A stretch of DNA of 64,000 nt from Mesorhizobium sp. M2A.F.Ca.ET.046.03.2.1 (GCF_003952425.1 NZ_CP034449.1:248001-312000), one strand, 5' to 3'; counted from the stretch's first letter, positions 8,385 to 17,876 are shown. The notes: generated by a model not told the origin, from the sequence alone. Numbers and translations are program-made.

Positions 8385-9788
8385 ATGGCCAAATCGCGCG
8401 TTCAGTTCATCTGCCAGAATTGCGGCTCGGTGCATCAGCGCTGGGCGGGCAAATGCGACGCCTGCGGCGAGTGGAACACGCTGGTCGAGGAAGGCACCGC
8501 CGGCGGCATCGGATCGGGGCCGGCCAACACGCGCAACGCGCGAAAAGGCCGCGCCGTGGTGCTGACCAGCCTCGCCGGCGACATCGAGGATGCGCCGCGC
8601 ATCGTTTCGGGCATCAGCGAGCTAGACCGCGCCACCGGCGGCGGTTTTGTCCGCGGCTCGGCGCTGCTGGTCGGCGGCGACCCGGGCATCGGCAAGTCGA
8701 CGCTTTTGACGCAAGCGGCGGCGGCGCTCGCCTCGAAGGGCCACCGCATCGTCTATGTTTCGGGCGAGGAAGCCGTCGCGCAGATCAGGCTGCGCGCCCA
8801 GCGGCTCGGCGTCGCCTCGACGCCGGTCGAGCTCGCAGCCGAAACCAATGTCGAGGACATTCTGGCGACCATCGCCGACGGCAAGCGGCCGGACCTCGTC
8901 ATCCTCGATTCCATCCAGACGCTGTGGACCGACCTTGCCGATTCGGCGCCGGGCACCGTGACCCAGGTGCGCGCCGCCGCTCAAGCCATGATCCGCTATG
9001 CGAAATCCACGGGTGCTGCGATCGTGCTCGTCGGCCATGTCACCAAGGAGGGCCAGATCGCCGGCCCGCGCGTCGTCGAGCACATGGTCGACGGCGTGCT
9101 TTACTTCGAAGGCGAAGGCAACCATCACTTCCGCATCCTGCGCACGGTGAAGAACCGCTTTGGGCCAACCGACGAGATCGGCGTCTTCGAAATGTCGGAT
9201 AAGGGCCTGCGCGAGGTTTCCAATCCGTCCGAGCTTTTCCTCGGCGAACGCCACGCGAAATCCCCGGGCGCCGCGGTTTTCGCAGGCATGGAGGGCACGC
9301 GGCCGGTGCTGGTCGAGATCCAGGCGCTGGTCGCTCCCTCCTCGCTCGGCACGCCGCGCCGCGCCGTCGTCGGCTGGGATGGGGCGCGGCTGTCGATGGT
9401 GCTCGCCGTGCTCGAGGCGCATTGCGGCGTGCGCTTCGGCCAGCACGACGTCTATCTCAACGTCGCCGGCGGCTACCGGATCTCGGAGCCGGGGGCCGAT
9501 CTGGCGGTCGCCGCGGCGCTGGTTTCGTCGCTCACCGGTCTTGCCCTTCCCGCCGATTGCGTCTATTTCGGCGAAATCAGCCTATCGGGCGCCGTGAGGC
9601 CGGTTGCGCATGCGCAGCAGCGCCTCAAGGAAGCCGAAAAGCTGGGCTTTGGAAGCGCGGTGCTGCCGCTCGGCAGCGAGGAAGTTGCCGGGGGGATCGG
9701 GGCCGGCGCGTTCCAGCCCACCGAGCTTGCCGACCTTGTGGCGCGAATAGCCGGCTCACGGCGCAGCCGTGCCGACGACGATGAGTGA
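8385..9788 (+). CDS. radA: DNA repair protein RadA
   Basis: A 467-residue branch-migration ATPase of recombination. Zinc finger cysteines are at residues 10, 13, 24 and 27 (CQNCGSVHQRWAGKCDACGEW pattern). Walker A GGDPGIGKST starts at residue 97, KNRFGPTDEIG is the RadA-specific KNRFG motif, and the C-terminal third is Lon-protease-like (DVYLNVAGGYRISEPGADLA). ATG 8385 is the family start; the frame is open upstream only because it runs through repeat B1. In many relatives an alanine racemase gene precedes radA; here the repeat occupies that place. Confidence 0.96.
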   Translation: MAKSRVQFICQNCGSVHQRWAGKCDACGEWNTLVEEGTAGGIGSGPANTRNARKGRAVVLTSLAGDIEDAPRIVSGISELDRATGGGFVRGSALLVGGDPGIGKSTLLTQAAAALASKGHRIVYVSGEEAVAQIRLRAQRLGVASTPVELAAETNVEDILATIADGKRPDLVILDSIQTLWTDLADSAPGTVTQVRAAAQAMIRYAKSTGAAIVLVGHVTKEGQIAGPRVVEHMVDGVLYFEGEGNHHFRILRTVKNRFGPTDEIGVFEMSDKGLREVSNPSELFLGERHAKSPGAAVFAGMEGTRPVLVEIQALVAPSSLGTPRRAVVGWDGARLSMVLAVLEAHCGVRFGQHDVYLNVAGGYRISEPGADLAVAAALVSSLTGLALPADCVYFGEISLSGAVRPVAHAQQRLKEAEKLGFGSAVLPLGSEEVAGGIGAGAFQPTELADLVARIAGSRRSRADDDE

Positions 9789-9830
9789 CGCGGCTCGTCG
9801 GGCCGTAAGACAGGAAGTGGGGCGAGGACC

Positions 9831-10505
9831 ATGCCGATTACGCTGCTTGACGGAATTCTCGTCGGCTTCACCCTGGTTTCAGCAATGCTCGCCATGGTGC
9901 GCGGCTTCTCCCGCGAAGTGCTGTCGGTGGTTTCCTGGGCAGCGGCGGCGGCAGCGGCGTTCTTCTTCTACAAGCCGGTCCTGCCCTACGTTCAGCCCTA
10001 TATCGACAACGACAAGATCGCGATGGCGGCTTCCGCGGGCATCGTCTTCCTGATCGCGCTGATCGTCGTCTCCGTCATCACGATGAAGCTTGCCGACTGG
10101 ATCATCGATTCGCGTATCGGCGCGCTCGACCGTACGCTCGGCTTCCTCTATGGCGCGGCGCGCGGCATCCTGGTGGTCGCGGTGGCGCTCCTGTTCTTCA
10201 ACTGGCTTGCCGGCGCCAAGGCGCCCGCCTGGATCGCCAACGCCAAGTCGCGGCCGTTGCTCGAGACGATCGGCGCCAAGCTCGAGAGCGTGCTGCCGGA
10301 AAACACCGAGGAACTGGTCAACAAATACACGCATAAGGGCACGCCGCAGGCTGGCGCGCCGGCCACGACCGACCAGCCCGCGGCCGAGCCGCCGGCCGGC
10401 GACGACAACGCGCCGGCGCCCGACGACAGCGAGGGCGAGGCGCCTGCCGATAACGAGCCAGCTCCGGCGCCCGCCCCTGCTCCCGCTCCAGCGCCGGCAA
10501 ACTGA
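9831..10505 (+). CDS. cvpA: CvpA family membrane protein
   Basis: A 224-residue protein with four predicted membrane helices in residues 1-130 (LDGILVGFTLVSAMLAMVRG, VLSVVSWAAAAAAAFFF, IVFLIALIVVSVITMKLADW, GILVVAVALLFFNWLAG) and the CvpA signature RGFSREVLS and GALDRTLGFLYGAARG. CvpA proteins are needed for colicin V export and envelope homeostasis in enterobacteria; the exact role is unresolved. A Pro/Ala-rich tail (PAPAPAPAPAPAN end) probably faces the periplasm or cytosol as a flexible linker. It lies in the usual place between radA and purF. Confidence 0.9.
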   Translation: MPITLLDGILVGFTLVSAMLAMVRGFSREVLSVVSWAAAAAAAFFFYKPVLPYVQPYIDNDKIAMAASAGIVFLIALIVVSVITMKLADWIIDSRIGALDRTLGFLYGAARGILVVAVALLFFNWLAGAKAPAWIANAKSRPLLETIGAKLESVLPENTEELVNKYTHKGTPQAGAPATTDQPAAEPPAGDDNAPAPDDSEGEAPADNEPAPAPAPAPAPAPAN

Positions 10506-10563
10506 AATCCAGGCCAGCCATAGCGCTGGCCTGAGGCAATTTGTGAATGCCTGACGAGGTGCG

Positions 10564-10592
10564 TTGCGTTCCGCGAGAGATCGCCCTATATG
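10564..10592 (+). promoter_or_regulatory. purF promoter
   Basis: TTGCGT (10564-10569) and TATATG (10587-10592) are exactly 17 bases apart. The -10 overlaps an ATG at 10590 that could otherwise look like the purF start, which argues for ATG 10620 as the real start. Confidence 0.55.
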
Positions 10593-10619
10593 GCGGCTTT
10601 AGCGGAGCTTGAGCACCAG

Positions 10620-12101
10620 ATGGCAGACTCAACGGCAGATGCAGGCAATGTCCTTTCCGCCGAGGCCGACGATCATTTCCACGACGAATGCGGCGTGTTC
10701 GGCATCTTCGGCCGGCAGGACGCGGCGGCCATCGTCACACTCGGCCTGCACGCCCTGCAGCATCGCGGCCAGGAAGCGGCAGGCATCGTCTCCTATGACG
10801 GCACCCAGTTCCATGTCGAGCGCCATGTCGGCCTGATCGGCGACACCTTCACCAAGCAGCGCGTCATCGACAGCTTGCAGGGTAATCGCGCCATCGGCCA
10901 TACGCGCTATGCCACCACCGGCGGCGCCGGGCTGCGCAACATCCAGCCCTTCTTCGCCGAGCTTGCGGAGGGCGGTCTTGCCGTCGCCCACAACGGCAAC
11001 CTCACCAACGCGCTCACCGTGCAGCGCGCTCTGCAGAAGCAGGGCTCGATCTTCTCGTCGACCTCCGACACCGAGACGCTGCTGCACTTGGTCGCGACCA
11101 GCAAGGAGCGCGATCTGAATTCGCGCTTCATCGAAGCGGTGCGCCAGGTGGAGGGCGCCTTCTCACTGGTGGCGATGACGGCCAAGAAGATGATCGGCTG
11201 CCGCGACCCGCTCGGCATCCGCCCGCTGGTGCTGGGCGACCTCGACGGCGCCTGGATCCTGGCATCAGAGACCTGCGCGCTTGACATCATCGGCGCCCGC
11301 TTCGTGCGCGACATCAAGCCCGGCGAGATGGTGGTCATCACCTCCAAGGGGATCGAGAGCATCTTCCCGTTCGAGCCGCAGAAGACGCGCTTCTGCATCT
11401 TCGAATATGTCTATTTCGCGCGGCCGGATTCCTCGGTCGAGGGCCGCAACGTCTATGAGGTGCGCAAGCGCATCGGCGCGGAACTGGCGCAGGAAAACCC
11501 GGTCGAGGCCGACATCGTCGTGCCGGTGCCGGATTCCGGCACGCCGGCCGCAATCGGCTTCTCCCAGGCCGCCGGCATTCCCTTCGAGCTCGGCATCATC
11601 CGCAACCACTATGTCGGGCGCACCTTCATCCAGCCTGGCGATTCGATCCGCCACATGGGCGTTAAGCTGAAGCACAACGCCAACCGCCGCATGATCGAGG
11701 GCAAGCGCGTGGTGCTGGTCGACGATTCGATAGTGCGCGGCACCACCAGCCAGAAGATCGTGCAGATGGTGCGCGATGCCGGCGCGAAGGAAGTGCATAT
11801 GCGCATCGCCTCGCCGCCGACCAGCGCATCCTGCTTCTACGGCGTCGACACGCCGGAGAAGTCGAAGCTGCTCGCATCGCGCATGTCGGTCGAGGAGATG
11901 GCCGAGTTCATCCGCGTCGATTCGCTCGGTTTCCTGTCGATCGATGGACTCTACCGCGCCGTCGGCGAGGCGCGCCGCGACAACGACCAGCCGCAATTCT
12001 GCGACGCCTGCTTCACGGGACAGTACCCCACCCGCCTGCTCGACTTCGAAGGCCACGACAATGTGCGCACGCTGTCGCTGCTGGCGTCGAGCGGGTCGTA
12101 G
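10620..12101 (+). CDS. purF: Amidophosphoribosyltransferase
   Basis: A 493-residue enzyme of the first committed purine step: PRPP plus glutamine to phosphoribosylamine. A 23-residue propeptide precedes the catalytic Cys24 (DECGVFGIFG), which becomes the N-terminal nucleophile of the glutaminase domain; HNGNLTNA and STSDTETLLH follow. The PRPP loop VVLVDDSIVRGTTS lies in the C-terminal domain, with PTSASCFYGVDTP nearby. I chose ATG 10620 because the earlier in-frame ATG (10590) sits inside a good -10 box. It is followed by repeat A1 and an SDR gene. Confidence 0.96.
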   Translation: MADSTADAGNVLSAEADDHFHDECGVFGIFGRQDAAAIVTLGLHALQHRGQEAAGIVSYDGTQFHVERHVGLIGDTFTKQRVIDSLQGNRAIGHTRYATTGGAGLRNIQPFFAELAEGGLAVAHNGNLTNALTVQRALQKQGSIFSSTSDTETLLHLVATSKERDLNSRFIEAVRQVEGAFSLVAMTAKKMIGCRDPLGIRPLVLGDLDGAWILASETCALDIIGARFVRDIKPGEMVVITSKGIESIFPFEPQKTRFCIFEYVYFARPDSSVEGRNVYEVRKRIGAELAQENPVEADIVVPVPDSGTPAAIGFSQAAGIPFELGIIRNHYVGRTFIQPGDSIRHMGVKLKHNANRRMIEGKRVVLVDDSIVRGTTSQKIVQMVRDAGAKEVHMRIASPPTSASCFYGVDTPEKSKLLASRMSVEEMAEFIRVDSLGFLSIDGLYRAVGEARRDNDQPQFCDACFTGQYPTRLLDFEGHDNVRTLSLLASSGS

Positions 12102-12119
12102 GCCGCGGTATCTGTTTTG

Positions 12120-12170
12120 ACGCAATTCCGGACGGAAAACCGTCAGACACTTTTCCTGGAATTGCTTTAG
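12120..12170. repeat. 51-bp imperfect palindrome, copy A1
   Basis: ACGCAATTCCGGACGGAAAA, then CCGTCAGACACTTTTCCTGG and AATTGCTTTAG: the ends GCAATTCC and GGAATTGC are complementary and GGAAAA can pair with TTTTCC. Copies lie at 50659 and 53357. A common short element of Rhizobiales intergenic regions. Confidence 0.85.
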
Positions 12171-12186
12171 CCCACGGAATTCTCGC

Positions 12187-12930
12187 ATGACCCTCGACCT
12201 TTCCGGCCGCGTGGCGGTCGTCACCGGCGCCTCGCGCGGCATCGGCTATTTCATCGCCAGGGAACTGGCGGCAGCCGGCGCGCATGTCATCGCGGTGGCG
12301 CGCACGGTGGGCGGGCTGGAACAGCTCGACGACCAGATCAAGGCTGATGGGCGCGGACAGGCGACGCTGGTGCCGCTCGACCTCACCGACATGGCAGGCA
12401 TCGACCGGCTGGGCGGCGCCATCCATGAGCGCTGGGGCAAGCTCGACATCCTTGTCGCCAATGCCGCCGTGCTCGGCGTCATTTCGCCGATCGGCCATGT
12501 CGAGGCCAAGACCTTCGAGAAGGTGATGACCATCAACGTCACCGCGACGTGGCGATTGATCCGCTCGGTCGACCCTCTGCTCAGGCTTTCCGATGCCGGC
12601 CGCGCCATCATCATGTCCGCCAACTCCGCCCATTCGGCGCGTGCCTTCTGGGCGCCCTACGCGGCGTCCAAGGCGGCGGTGGAGACGATGATGCGCTCTT
12701 GGGCGCATGAGACCGAGAGCCTGCCGCTCAGGGTCAACGCCGCCGATCCCGGCGCCACCCGCACCGCGATGCGCGCGCAGGCGATGCCCGGCGAGGATCC
12801 GGAGACGCTGCCGCATCCGTCCGAGATCGCCAAGCGCATCGTGCCGCTGGCAAGCCCGGAACTGAAGGAGACGGGCCTGATCTTCCAGGCCAAGCACAAC
12901 CGCTTCGTCGCCTACCAGCAACCGGAATAA
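12187..12930 (+). CDS. SDR family oxidoreductase
   Basis: A 247-residue NAD(P)-dependent short-chain dehydrogenase. Cofactor motif GASRGIG at about residues 17-23, VANAAVLG in place of the usual NNAG, catalytic Ser in ANSAHSARAFWAPYAASKAA with the YxxxK pair (Tyr-Ala-Ala-Ser-Lys), and NAADPGATRTAMR in the substrate region. The substrate cannot be inferred. It directly follows purF, separated by a 51-bp repeat, in an arrangement seen in related genomes. Confidence 0.88.
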   Translation: MTLDLSGRVAVVTGASRGIGYFIARELAAAGAHVIAVARTVGGLEQLDDQIKADGRGQATLVPLDLTDMAGIDRLGGAIHERWGKLDILVANAAVLGVISPIGHVEAKTFEKVMTINVTATWRLIRSVDPLLRLSDAGRAIIMSANSAHSARAFWAPYAASKAAVETMMRSWAHETESLPLRVNAADPGATRTAMRAQAMPGEDPETLPHPSEIAKRIVPLASPELKETGLIFQAKHNRFVAYQQPE

Positions 12931-13098
12931 TTCGAGTTCAAAGCGCGTCGCGGCCGATCGAGCCCGCCTGGCGAAGGCCCTCTTCACAGGTCTGTGACCG
13001 GGGCGGTGGAAGCGTGTGCCACCGCCCAGCTTTCGCCGTGCCGGGGGAGTTGCTAGAGTCCCTGCGACTCCGACATTCAAGCAAAGCGAGGAATTCCC

Positions 13099-13323
13099 AT
13101 GGCTGCCACTCCCAGCGTAGCGTTGGTCTGGTATCTGGTGATCGCCGGCCCGCAAGGCGGCATGGTGGTGCTGCCCAGCACCTTCGACACCCGCGAGCAG
13201 TGCACAAACGCCATCACCGAATATCAGAAGCAGCCGACGCCGCAGGGCTGGGCCGTGCAATGCGTGCCGAGCGCCTCGCCGTTTACGGATGAAGGGGACG
13301 CGGAGGAGCCTTCGGCCCAGTAG
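13099..13323 (+). CDS. Small conserved hypothetical protein, 74 residues
   Basis: ATG 13099 follows GCGAGGAATTCCC, with GAGGAA as the ribosome site. The protein begins with a hydrophobic stretch (SVALVWYLVIAGPQGG) and has two cysteines (REQCTNAITEYQ and AVQCVPSASP). The hydrophobic N-terminus could be part of a beta-strand core rather than a membrane anchor. It ends acidic (DEGDAEEPSAQ). I recognise no family. It stands alone between the SDR gene and repeat C1. Confidence 0.6.
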   Translation: MAATPSVALVWYLVIAGPQGGMVVLPSTFDTREQCTNAITEYQKQPTPQGWAVQCVPSASPFTDEGDAEEPSAQ

Positions 13324-13328
13324 GCAAC

Positions 13329-13466
13329 ACTCCCCCTCACCCAGCCTCCGCTTCACTCGGCTGACCTCTCCCCGCTGGGGAGAGGAGGCTGTCAGCGCCG
13401 GTGCCAATCTCTTCTCCCCACCGGGGAGAAGGTGGCCGCGTAGCGGCCGGATGAGGGGGCGTCGCG
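13329..13466. repeat. Palindromic repeat, copy C1
   Basis: Contains ACCTCTCCCCGCTGGGGAGA and CTTCTCCCCACCGGGGAGAA hairpins and the segment GGTGGCCGCGTAGCGGCCGG ATGAGGGGG. It fills the space between two convergent genes. Related copies: 19309, 25318 and a short one at 35634. Confidence 0.75.
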
Positions 13467-13468
13467 CT

Positions 13469-13975
13469 TCAACGCCCCGCGCTTACGCTCAGCGCCGGCT
13501 TGTTGTTGATCGTCTGGAACACCGCGCAGTAGCGCTCGGTGAGCTTCATCAGAGAATCGATGCGCTCTTGCGGCTCGTCGGTGTCGAGGTCGAATTTCAG
13601 CCTTATCTCGCGAAAGCCGACTGGCGCATCGCGAGCGACGCCGAGCGTGCCGCGAAAATCGAGGTCGCCCTCGGCATCGACGCTGGCGTTGCCGAGCTTG
13701 AATTCCAGCGCGGTGGCCACAGCCTTCAGCGTCACGCCCGCGCAGGCGACCAGCGCCTCCAGCAGCATGTCGCCAGAACATAGCTCCAGGCCCGAGCCGC
13801 CGGTGGCTGGATGAAGGCCGGCGACGGCAAGCGCCCTGCCCGTCTCCACCTTGCAGGCGATCGACTGATCGTCCAGCGTGCCGCGCGCTCTCAGCGTGAT
13901 CAGTGCCTTGGCAGCGTCGTCGCGATAGGCTTCCTTCAGCGGCGCCTGCATGGCCTTGAGTGCGGTGGCGTCCAT
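13469..13975 (-). CDS. OsmC family protein
   Basis: A 168-residue protein. The OsmC core is visible as ACKVETGRALAVAGLHPATGG, LCSGDMLLEALVACAGVTLK and the C-terminal MKLTERYCAVFQTI. OsmC/Ohr proteins reduce organic hydroperoxides with a cysteine pair. Here a Cys sits in LVACAGVTL at the usual second place, while the partner is uncertain (candidates in ELCSGD or RYCAVF), so peroxidase activity is not assured. AGGACA precedes the ATG on the minus strand. Repeats B2 and C1 flank it. Confidence 0.85.
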   Translation of the reverse strand: MDATALKAMQAPLKEAYRDDAAKALITLRARGTLDDQSIACKVETGRALAVAGLHPATGGSGLELCSGDMLLEALVACAGVTLKAVATALEFKLGNASVDAEGDLDFRGTLGVARDAPVGFREIRLKFDLDTDEPQERIDSLMKLTERYCAVFQTINNKPALSVSAGR

Positions 13976-14034
13976 GGTGCTGTCCTTTTCGATAAGTCTC
14001 CGAGCTTGATCGCACTGTTATGCTGGCGGGACAG

Positions 14035-14203
14035 CGCCCTCCTCTGTCCTGCCGGCCATCTCCCCCACTTGGGCCCACTTGGGGAGATTGGCGGCTTCTC
14101 CGGCGGCGCCCTTTCGTCAACGTCGGAGATTGGCGAAGGCCGACGCGACATCTGATCTCCCCCTCGTGGGGGAGATGGCCGGCAGGCCAGAGGGGGCGCG
14201 AAG
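14035..14203. repeat. Mosaic palindromic repeat, copy B2
   Basis: Ends match copy B1 (CTGTCCTGCCGGCCATCTCC to GGAGATGGCCGGCAGGCCAG). The core is in the opposite orientation to B1: TTGGCGAAGGCCGACGCGAC lies near the right end instead of its complement near the left. A short internal duplication (CACTTGGG twice) is present in the left arm. Confidence 0.85.
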
Positions 14204-14284
14204 GAACTCGACATTTGCTAATAGTTTCTTTGACTTCCCTCGCCCTAGCCATACTTTTGCGGATGCCATCCAAGCGGAGTCGTC

Positions 14285-15784
14285 ATGCGATCCAAGCTCG
14301 TCCCCCTTATCCTTCTGGCGCTCGCCGCCTTTGCTCAGCCGGGCTTCGCCGCGGAAGCACCCGAGCGCCCCGCGCCCCAAGGCGGCGTGCTGTCGCTGCT
14401 GCCGCCGCCGAGCGTGACCGAGCATTCGATCACGCTTGGCGGGCGCAAGCTGGATTACCAGGCCAAGGCCGGCACGCTCTCGCTCCTGTCGGGCAAGGGC
14501 GAGGTCACGGCCGAGATCTTCTATGTCGCCTACACGCAGCAGTCGTCCGCCCCGGCGAAGGATCGGCCGGTCACCTTCGTCTTCAATGGCGGGCCAGGCG
14601 CGGCGTCTGCCTATCTGCATCTCGGCGCGATCGGGCCACGCATCGTCGAGACAGCCGCCGACGGCGAGTTCCGCCGGCCGCCGCAAAAGCTCATCGACAA
14701 TCCCGACAGCTGGCTCGACATGAGCGATCTCGTCTTCGTTGATCCGGTCGGCACCGGCTACAGCCGTGAGGCGCCGGGGCATGAGGGCAAGGAATTCTGG
14801 AGCGTCGATGCCGACGCCAGCTCGGTCGGCGCCTTTATCCGGCTCTATCTGGCGCAGAACGGCCGGACCGGATCGCCGCTGTTCCTCGCCGGCGAAAGCT
14901 ATGGCGGCTTTCGCGCCGCACTTCTTGCCCGCACGCTGCAGGAGGATGTGGGCCTCAGCCCCAGCGGCATCGTGCTGATCTCGCCGGCGCTGGAGTTCAT
15001 GCTGGTGCGGCCCGACCAGTTCGACCAGTTGCATTGGGCGCTGGAGCTGCCTTCGCTGGCGGCGACCCGCCTGAAGGGTGACGGCGTGAGCGGCGATGCG
15101 CTGCGCGACAGGCTGGCCGAGGTCGAGCATTATGCGCTCGGCGATTACCTGACGGCGCTGAACAGCGGGCTGGAGCAGGGCGGCAAGCTCGCCAGTGGGC
15201 GCGTTTCGGAACTCACCGGCCTGCCGCTCGAGCTCGTGCAGCGCAATTTCGCCCGTATCCCCACCGGGCTTTTCGCCAAGGAATTCCAGCGTGCTACGGG
15301 CAAGGTGCTCAGCCCCTATGACGCCACCATCGGCACGGCCGACATCGCGCCGCAAAGCCCGCGCGACGCCGGCCCCGACCCGGTGCTCGACCGCAGCGTT
15401 CCGGTCCTGACATCCGCCTTCGTCGCCTATGTCCGCGACGAGCTGAACTACCGCACCGATATCAGCTACCGGCTGCTCAATGGCGAGGTCACCCGCAACT
15501 GGGACTACGGCACTTCGGGCCAGGGCTATGCCGGCGTGATGAACGATTTGCAGCGGGCGCGTTCGCTCAACCCGGCCCTCGGCGTCGTCATCGTCAACGG
15601 CTATACCGACCTGGTCACGCCCTATCTCGCCTCACGTTACCTGGTGAACCAGCTTCCTTCGCTGTCAGACGCCAAGCCGATCCGACTCGACGTCGTCGAG
15701 GGCGGGCACATGATGTATCTGCGGCCGGACGGTCGGCGCGCCCTGAAGGACGCGGCATCGGAGCTCTATCAGGCGACGCAGTAA
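14285..15784 (+). CDS. Secreted S10 serine carboxypeptidase
   Basis: A 499-residue peptidase. An N-terminal signal peptide (MRSKLVPLILLALAAFAQPG, likely cut at FAAEA) sends it out of the cytoplasm. S10 motifs are complete: FNGGPGAASAYLHLGAIGP (oxyanion region), FVDPVGTGYS, the nucleophile elbow GESYGG with Ser205, GYTDLVTPY with the Asp, and EGGHMMYLRPDGR with the His. S10 enzymes remove C-terminal residues from peptides. CGGAG at 14275-14279 is the ribosome site. It appears monocistronic. Confidence 0.92.
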   Translation: MRSKLVPLILLALAAFAQPGFAAEAPERPAPQGGVLSLLPPPSVTEHSITLGGRKLDYQAKAGTLSLLSGKGEVTAEIFYVAYTQQSSAPAKDRPVTFVFNGGPGAASAYLHLGAIGPRIVETAADGEFRRPPQKLIDNPDSWLDMSDLVFVDPVGTGYSREAPGHEGKEFWSVDADASSVGAFIRLYLAQNGRTGSPLFLAGESYGGFRAALLARTLQEDVGLSPSGIVLISPALEFMLVRPDQFDQLHWALELPSLAATRLKGDGVSGDALRDRLAEVEHYALGDYLTALNSGLEQGGKLASGRVSELTGLPLELVQRNFARIPTGLFAKEFQRATGKVLSPYDATIGTADIAPQSPRDAGPDPVLDRSVPVLTSAFVAYVRDELNYRTDISYRLLNGEVTRNWDYGTSGQGYAGVMNDLQRARSLNPALGVVIVNGYTDLVTPYLASRYLVNQLPSLSDAKPIRLDVVEGGHMMYLRPDGRRALKDAASELYQATQ

Positions 15785-15922
15785 TCCCGACCGGCCTCCG
15801 GCAATTACCTGCGCCAACGCTAGCACCGCGCTGGAGCAGCGGCATGCGTGCTTTCGCCCGTATAGATGGAGCAACGGTCCCGACTGGGGCGGAACCGCCC
15901 CACGCAAACACATTTAAACCGC

Positions 15923-16816
15923 ATGGCCGAAGTCATCGTCCTCGAAAGCCGCGAAAGGGTGCTGGCCGGCATCCTGTTCACGGCTGCCGCCTATTTCCTG
16001 TTTTCGGCGCAGGACGCCTCGATCAAGCTGTTGGTCGCTGGCATGACGGTCTGGCAGATCATGTTCGTGCGTTCCATCACCGTGCTCCTCGCCTGCGGCG
16101 CGATCGGCGGCAAGCGGCTGTTTGCCGACACGATCGATTCACCGATCGTCAGGCCGATGCTGGTGCGCAGCGCCTTCACGCTGGCCGCCTGGCTTTGCTA
16201 CTACAACGCCGCGCGCTCGCTGCAGCTTGCCGAGCTCACCACCATCTATTACGCAGCACCCATCATCGTCACCGTGCTGTCGGTGCTGATCCTGGGCGAG
16301 ACGGTGCCGCTCCTGCGCTGGATCGCGGTCTTCGTCGGTTTCGTCGGCGTCTTCATCGCCTGCGATCCGACGCGGCTCGGCCTCTCCGTGCCGGTGCTGC
16401 TGGTGCTGGCGGCGGCAGTCCTTTGGGGGATCGCCGTTGTGCTCTTACGCAAGACGGCGCTGCAGGAGCGCACGACGATCCAGCTCGTGCTCAACAATTT
16501 CTATTTCCTGCTCTTTTCGGCCGTGCCGGCGCTGCTGTGGTGGCGCATGCCTGACGGAACGCAGCTGCTTTTGCTCCTCAGCGTCGGCGCGCTCGGCGGG
16601 GTGGCGCAATATGCGCTGTTCGAAGGCATGAAGCGCGCCGCGGTGTCGATCGTGGCGCCGTTCGAATACACCTCGCTGGTCTGGGCCTTCGCGCTGGGCT
16701 ACGCCATCTGGGGCGACGTGCCGCGCACGGCGGTGTTCATGGGCGCGGCGCTGATCATCGGCGCCGGCCTGCTCATCGTCGGCAACGAGCATTTCCGCAA
16801 GCGGGAGCAGGCCTGA
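15923..16816 (+). CDS. EamA/DMT family transporter (first of a tandem pair)
   Basis: A 297-residue integral membrane protein with about ten predicted helices and two EamA repeats (first from LAGILFTAAAYFLFSAQDAS; second from LLVLAAAVLWGIAVVLL). Members export metabolites such as amino acids; the substrate is unknown. ATG 15923 starts MAEVIVLESRERV; an in-frame ATG at 15866 would add 19 polar residues and neither has a clear ribosome site. The next gene is a paralogue 27 bases downstream. Confidence 0.85.
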   Translation: MAEVIVLESRERVLAGILFTAAAYFLFSAQDASIKLLVAGMTVWQIMFVRSITVLLACGAIGGKRLFADTIDSPIVRPMLVRSAFTLAAWLCYYNAARSLQLAELTTIYYAAPIIVTVLSVLILGETVPLLRWIAVFVGFVGVFIACDPTRLGLSVPVLLVLAAAVLWGIAVVLLRKTALQERTTIQLVLNNFYFLLFSAVPALLWWRMPDGTQLLLLLSVGALGGVAQYALFEGMKRAAVSIVAPFEYTSLVWAFALGYAIWGDVPRTAVFMGAALIIGAGLLIVGNEHFRKREQA

Positions 16817-16843
16817 TGACAGCGGCTGTCAGGAGCAACCGGG

Positions 16844-17773
16844 TTGGCTGGCGCCATGACGGACACGCTTGAGATGCCTGAAAAGCTCACGCATGCCGCC
16901 GCCGACGCAGCGGCCGAGCGCACGCTTGGCATCATCCTGATCTCGGCATCGGCCATCGCCTTCGCGCTTACCGGCGTGCTGACCAAATCGATCCACGCCG
17001 ATCCGCTGACCATCACCTGCTGGCGCGGTTTTTTCGGCTCGATCCTGATCAGCCTCTATGTGTTCTGGCGCCGGCGCCGCTCAAGCGGGCGCGAGAGCCT
17101 GAGACTGGGCTGGCGGGGCTGGCTCTTGGCGGTCGAGGGTGCCGCCGTCAGCATCGCTTTCATCTCGGCGTTCAAATACACCTATGTCGCCAATGTCGCG
17201 GTCATCTACGCGACCTCGCCCTTCATCGCCGCGCTCCTTGCCTTCCTTCTGGTACGGGAAAAATGCCGGCTGCAGACAATGGTCGCGGCCGCCGTATCCT
17301 TTTGCGGCGTCGCCATCATGGTGGGCGGCGGCCTCGGCAGCGGCCATCTGTTCGGCGACGGGCTGGCGCTTTTGATGACCGCCGGCAGCGCGCTCTACAT
17401 GATCATGGTGCGCGCCTTCCGTGACTCGCCTGTCGTGTGGGCGGGCGCGGTCTCGGCCTTCCTGCTCTTCGTGCTCGGCTGGTTCGTCACCGATCCGCTG
17501 GCCGTCTCTACGCGCGACGTGGTGCTGCTTGCCACCTTCGGATGCTCCTTCGCGCTGGCCTCGATTCTGTGGACGGAAGGCTCGCGGCTTATCCCTGCCG
17601 CCGAATCCGGCCTGCTGGGCTCTGCCGAGGTGCCGTTCGCCATCCTGTTTGCCCTGATCTTCCTCGGCGAAGCTCCGCCCATGGCCAGCGTCATCGGCGG
17701 CGCCATCGTGCTTTGCGCGGTCTTTGCCCATGCGGGCCGCGACTGGCTGAAGGCCAAATCGGCGCGCTCGTAA
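16844..17773 (+). CDS. EamA/DMT family transporter (second of a tandem pair)
   Basis: A 309-residue protein with ten predicted helices and the duplicated EamA fold (IILISASAIAFALTGVLTKS; GDGLALLMTAGSALYMIMV). I prefer the TTG at 16844 because AGGAG (16831-16835) is 8 bases upstream; the ATG at 16856 is 20 bases from that site. It lies 27 bases after its paralogue, so the two probably form an operon. The pair may act separately; DMT exporters of this size already contain both halves. Confidence 0.85.
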   Translation: MAGAMTDTLEMPEKLTHAAADAAAERTLGIILISASAIAFALTGVLTKSIHADPLTITCWRGFFGSILISLYVFWRRRRSSGRESLRLGWRGWLLAVEGAAVSIAFISAFKYTYVANVAVIYATSPFIAALLAFLLVREKCRLQTMVAAAVSFCGVAIMVGGGLGSGHLFGDGLALLMTAGSALYMIMVRAFRDSPVVWAGAVSAFLLFVLGWFVTDPLAVSTRDVVLLATFGCSFALASILWTEGSRLIPAAESGLLGSAEVPFAILFALIFLGEAPPMASVIGGAIVLCAVFAHAGRDWLKAKSARS

Positions 17774-17876
17774 AAATATTTTTGCCAATCACGGAACCAT
17801 CATCCGGCTCAGGCATTGTTAGGTCGACGGGTCACCCCCCCAAGTCCCCCCAAACCCCTCGACCCGTCCGACTAGA

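Noticed and set aside
10590..10619. Upstream ATG for purF
   Set aside because: It lies in the -10 box of a well-spaced promoter, so it is unlikely to be transcribed.
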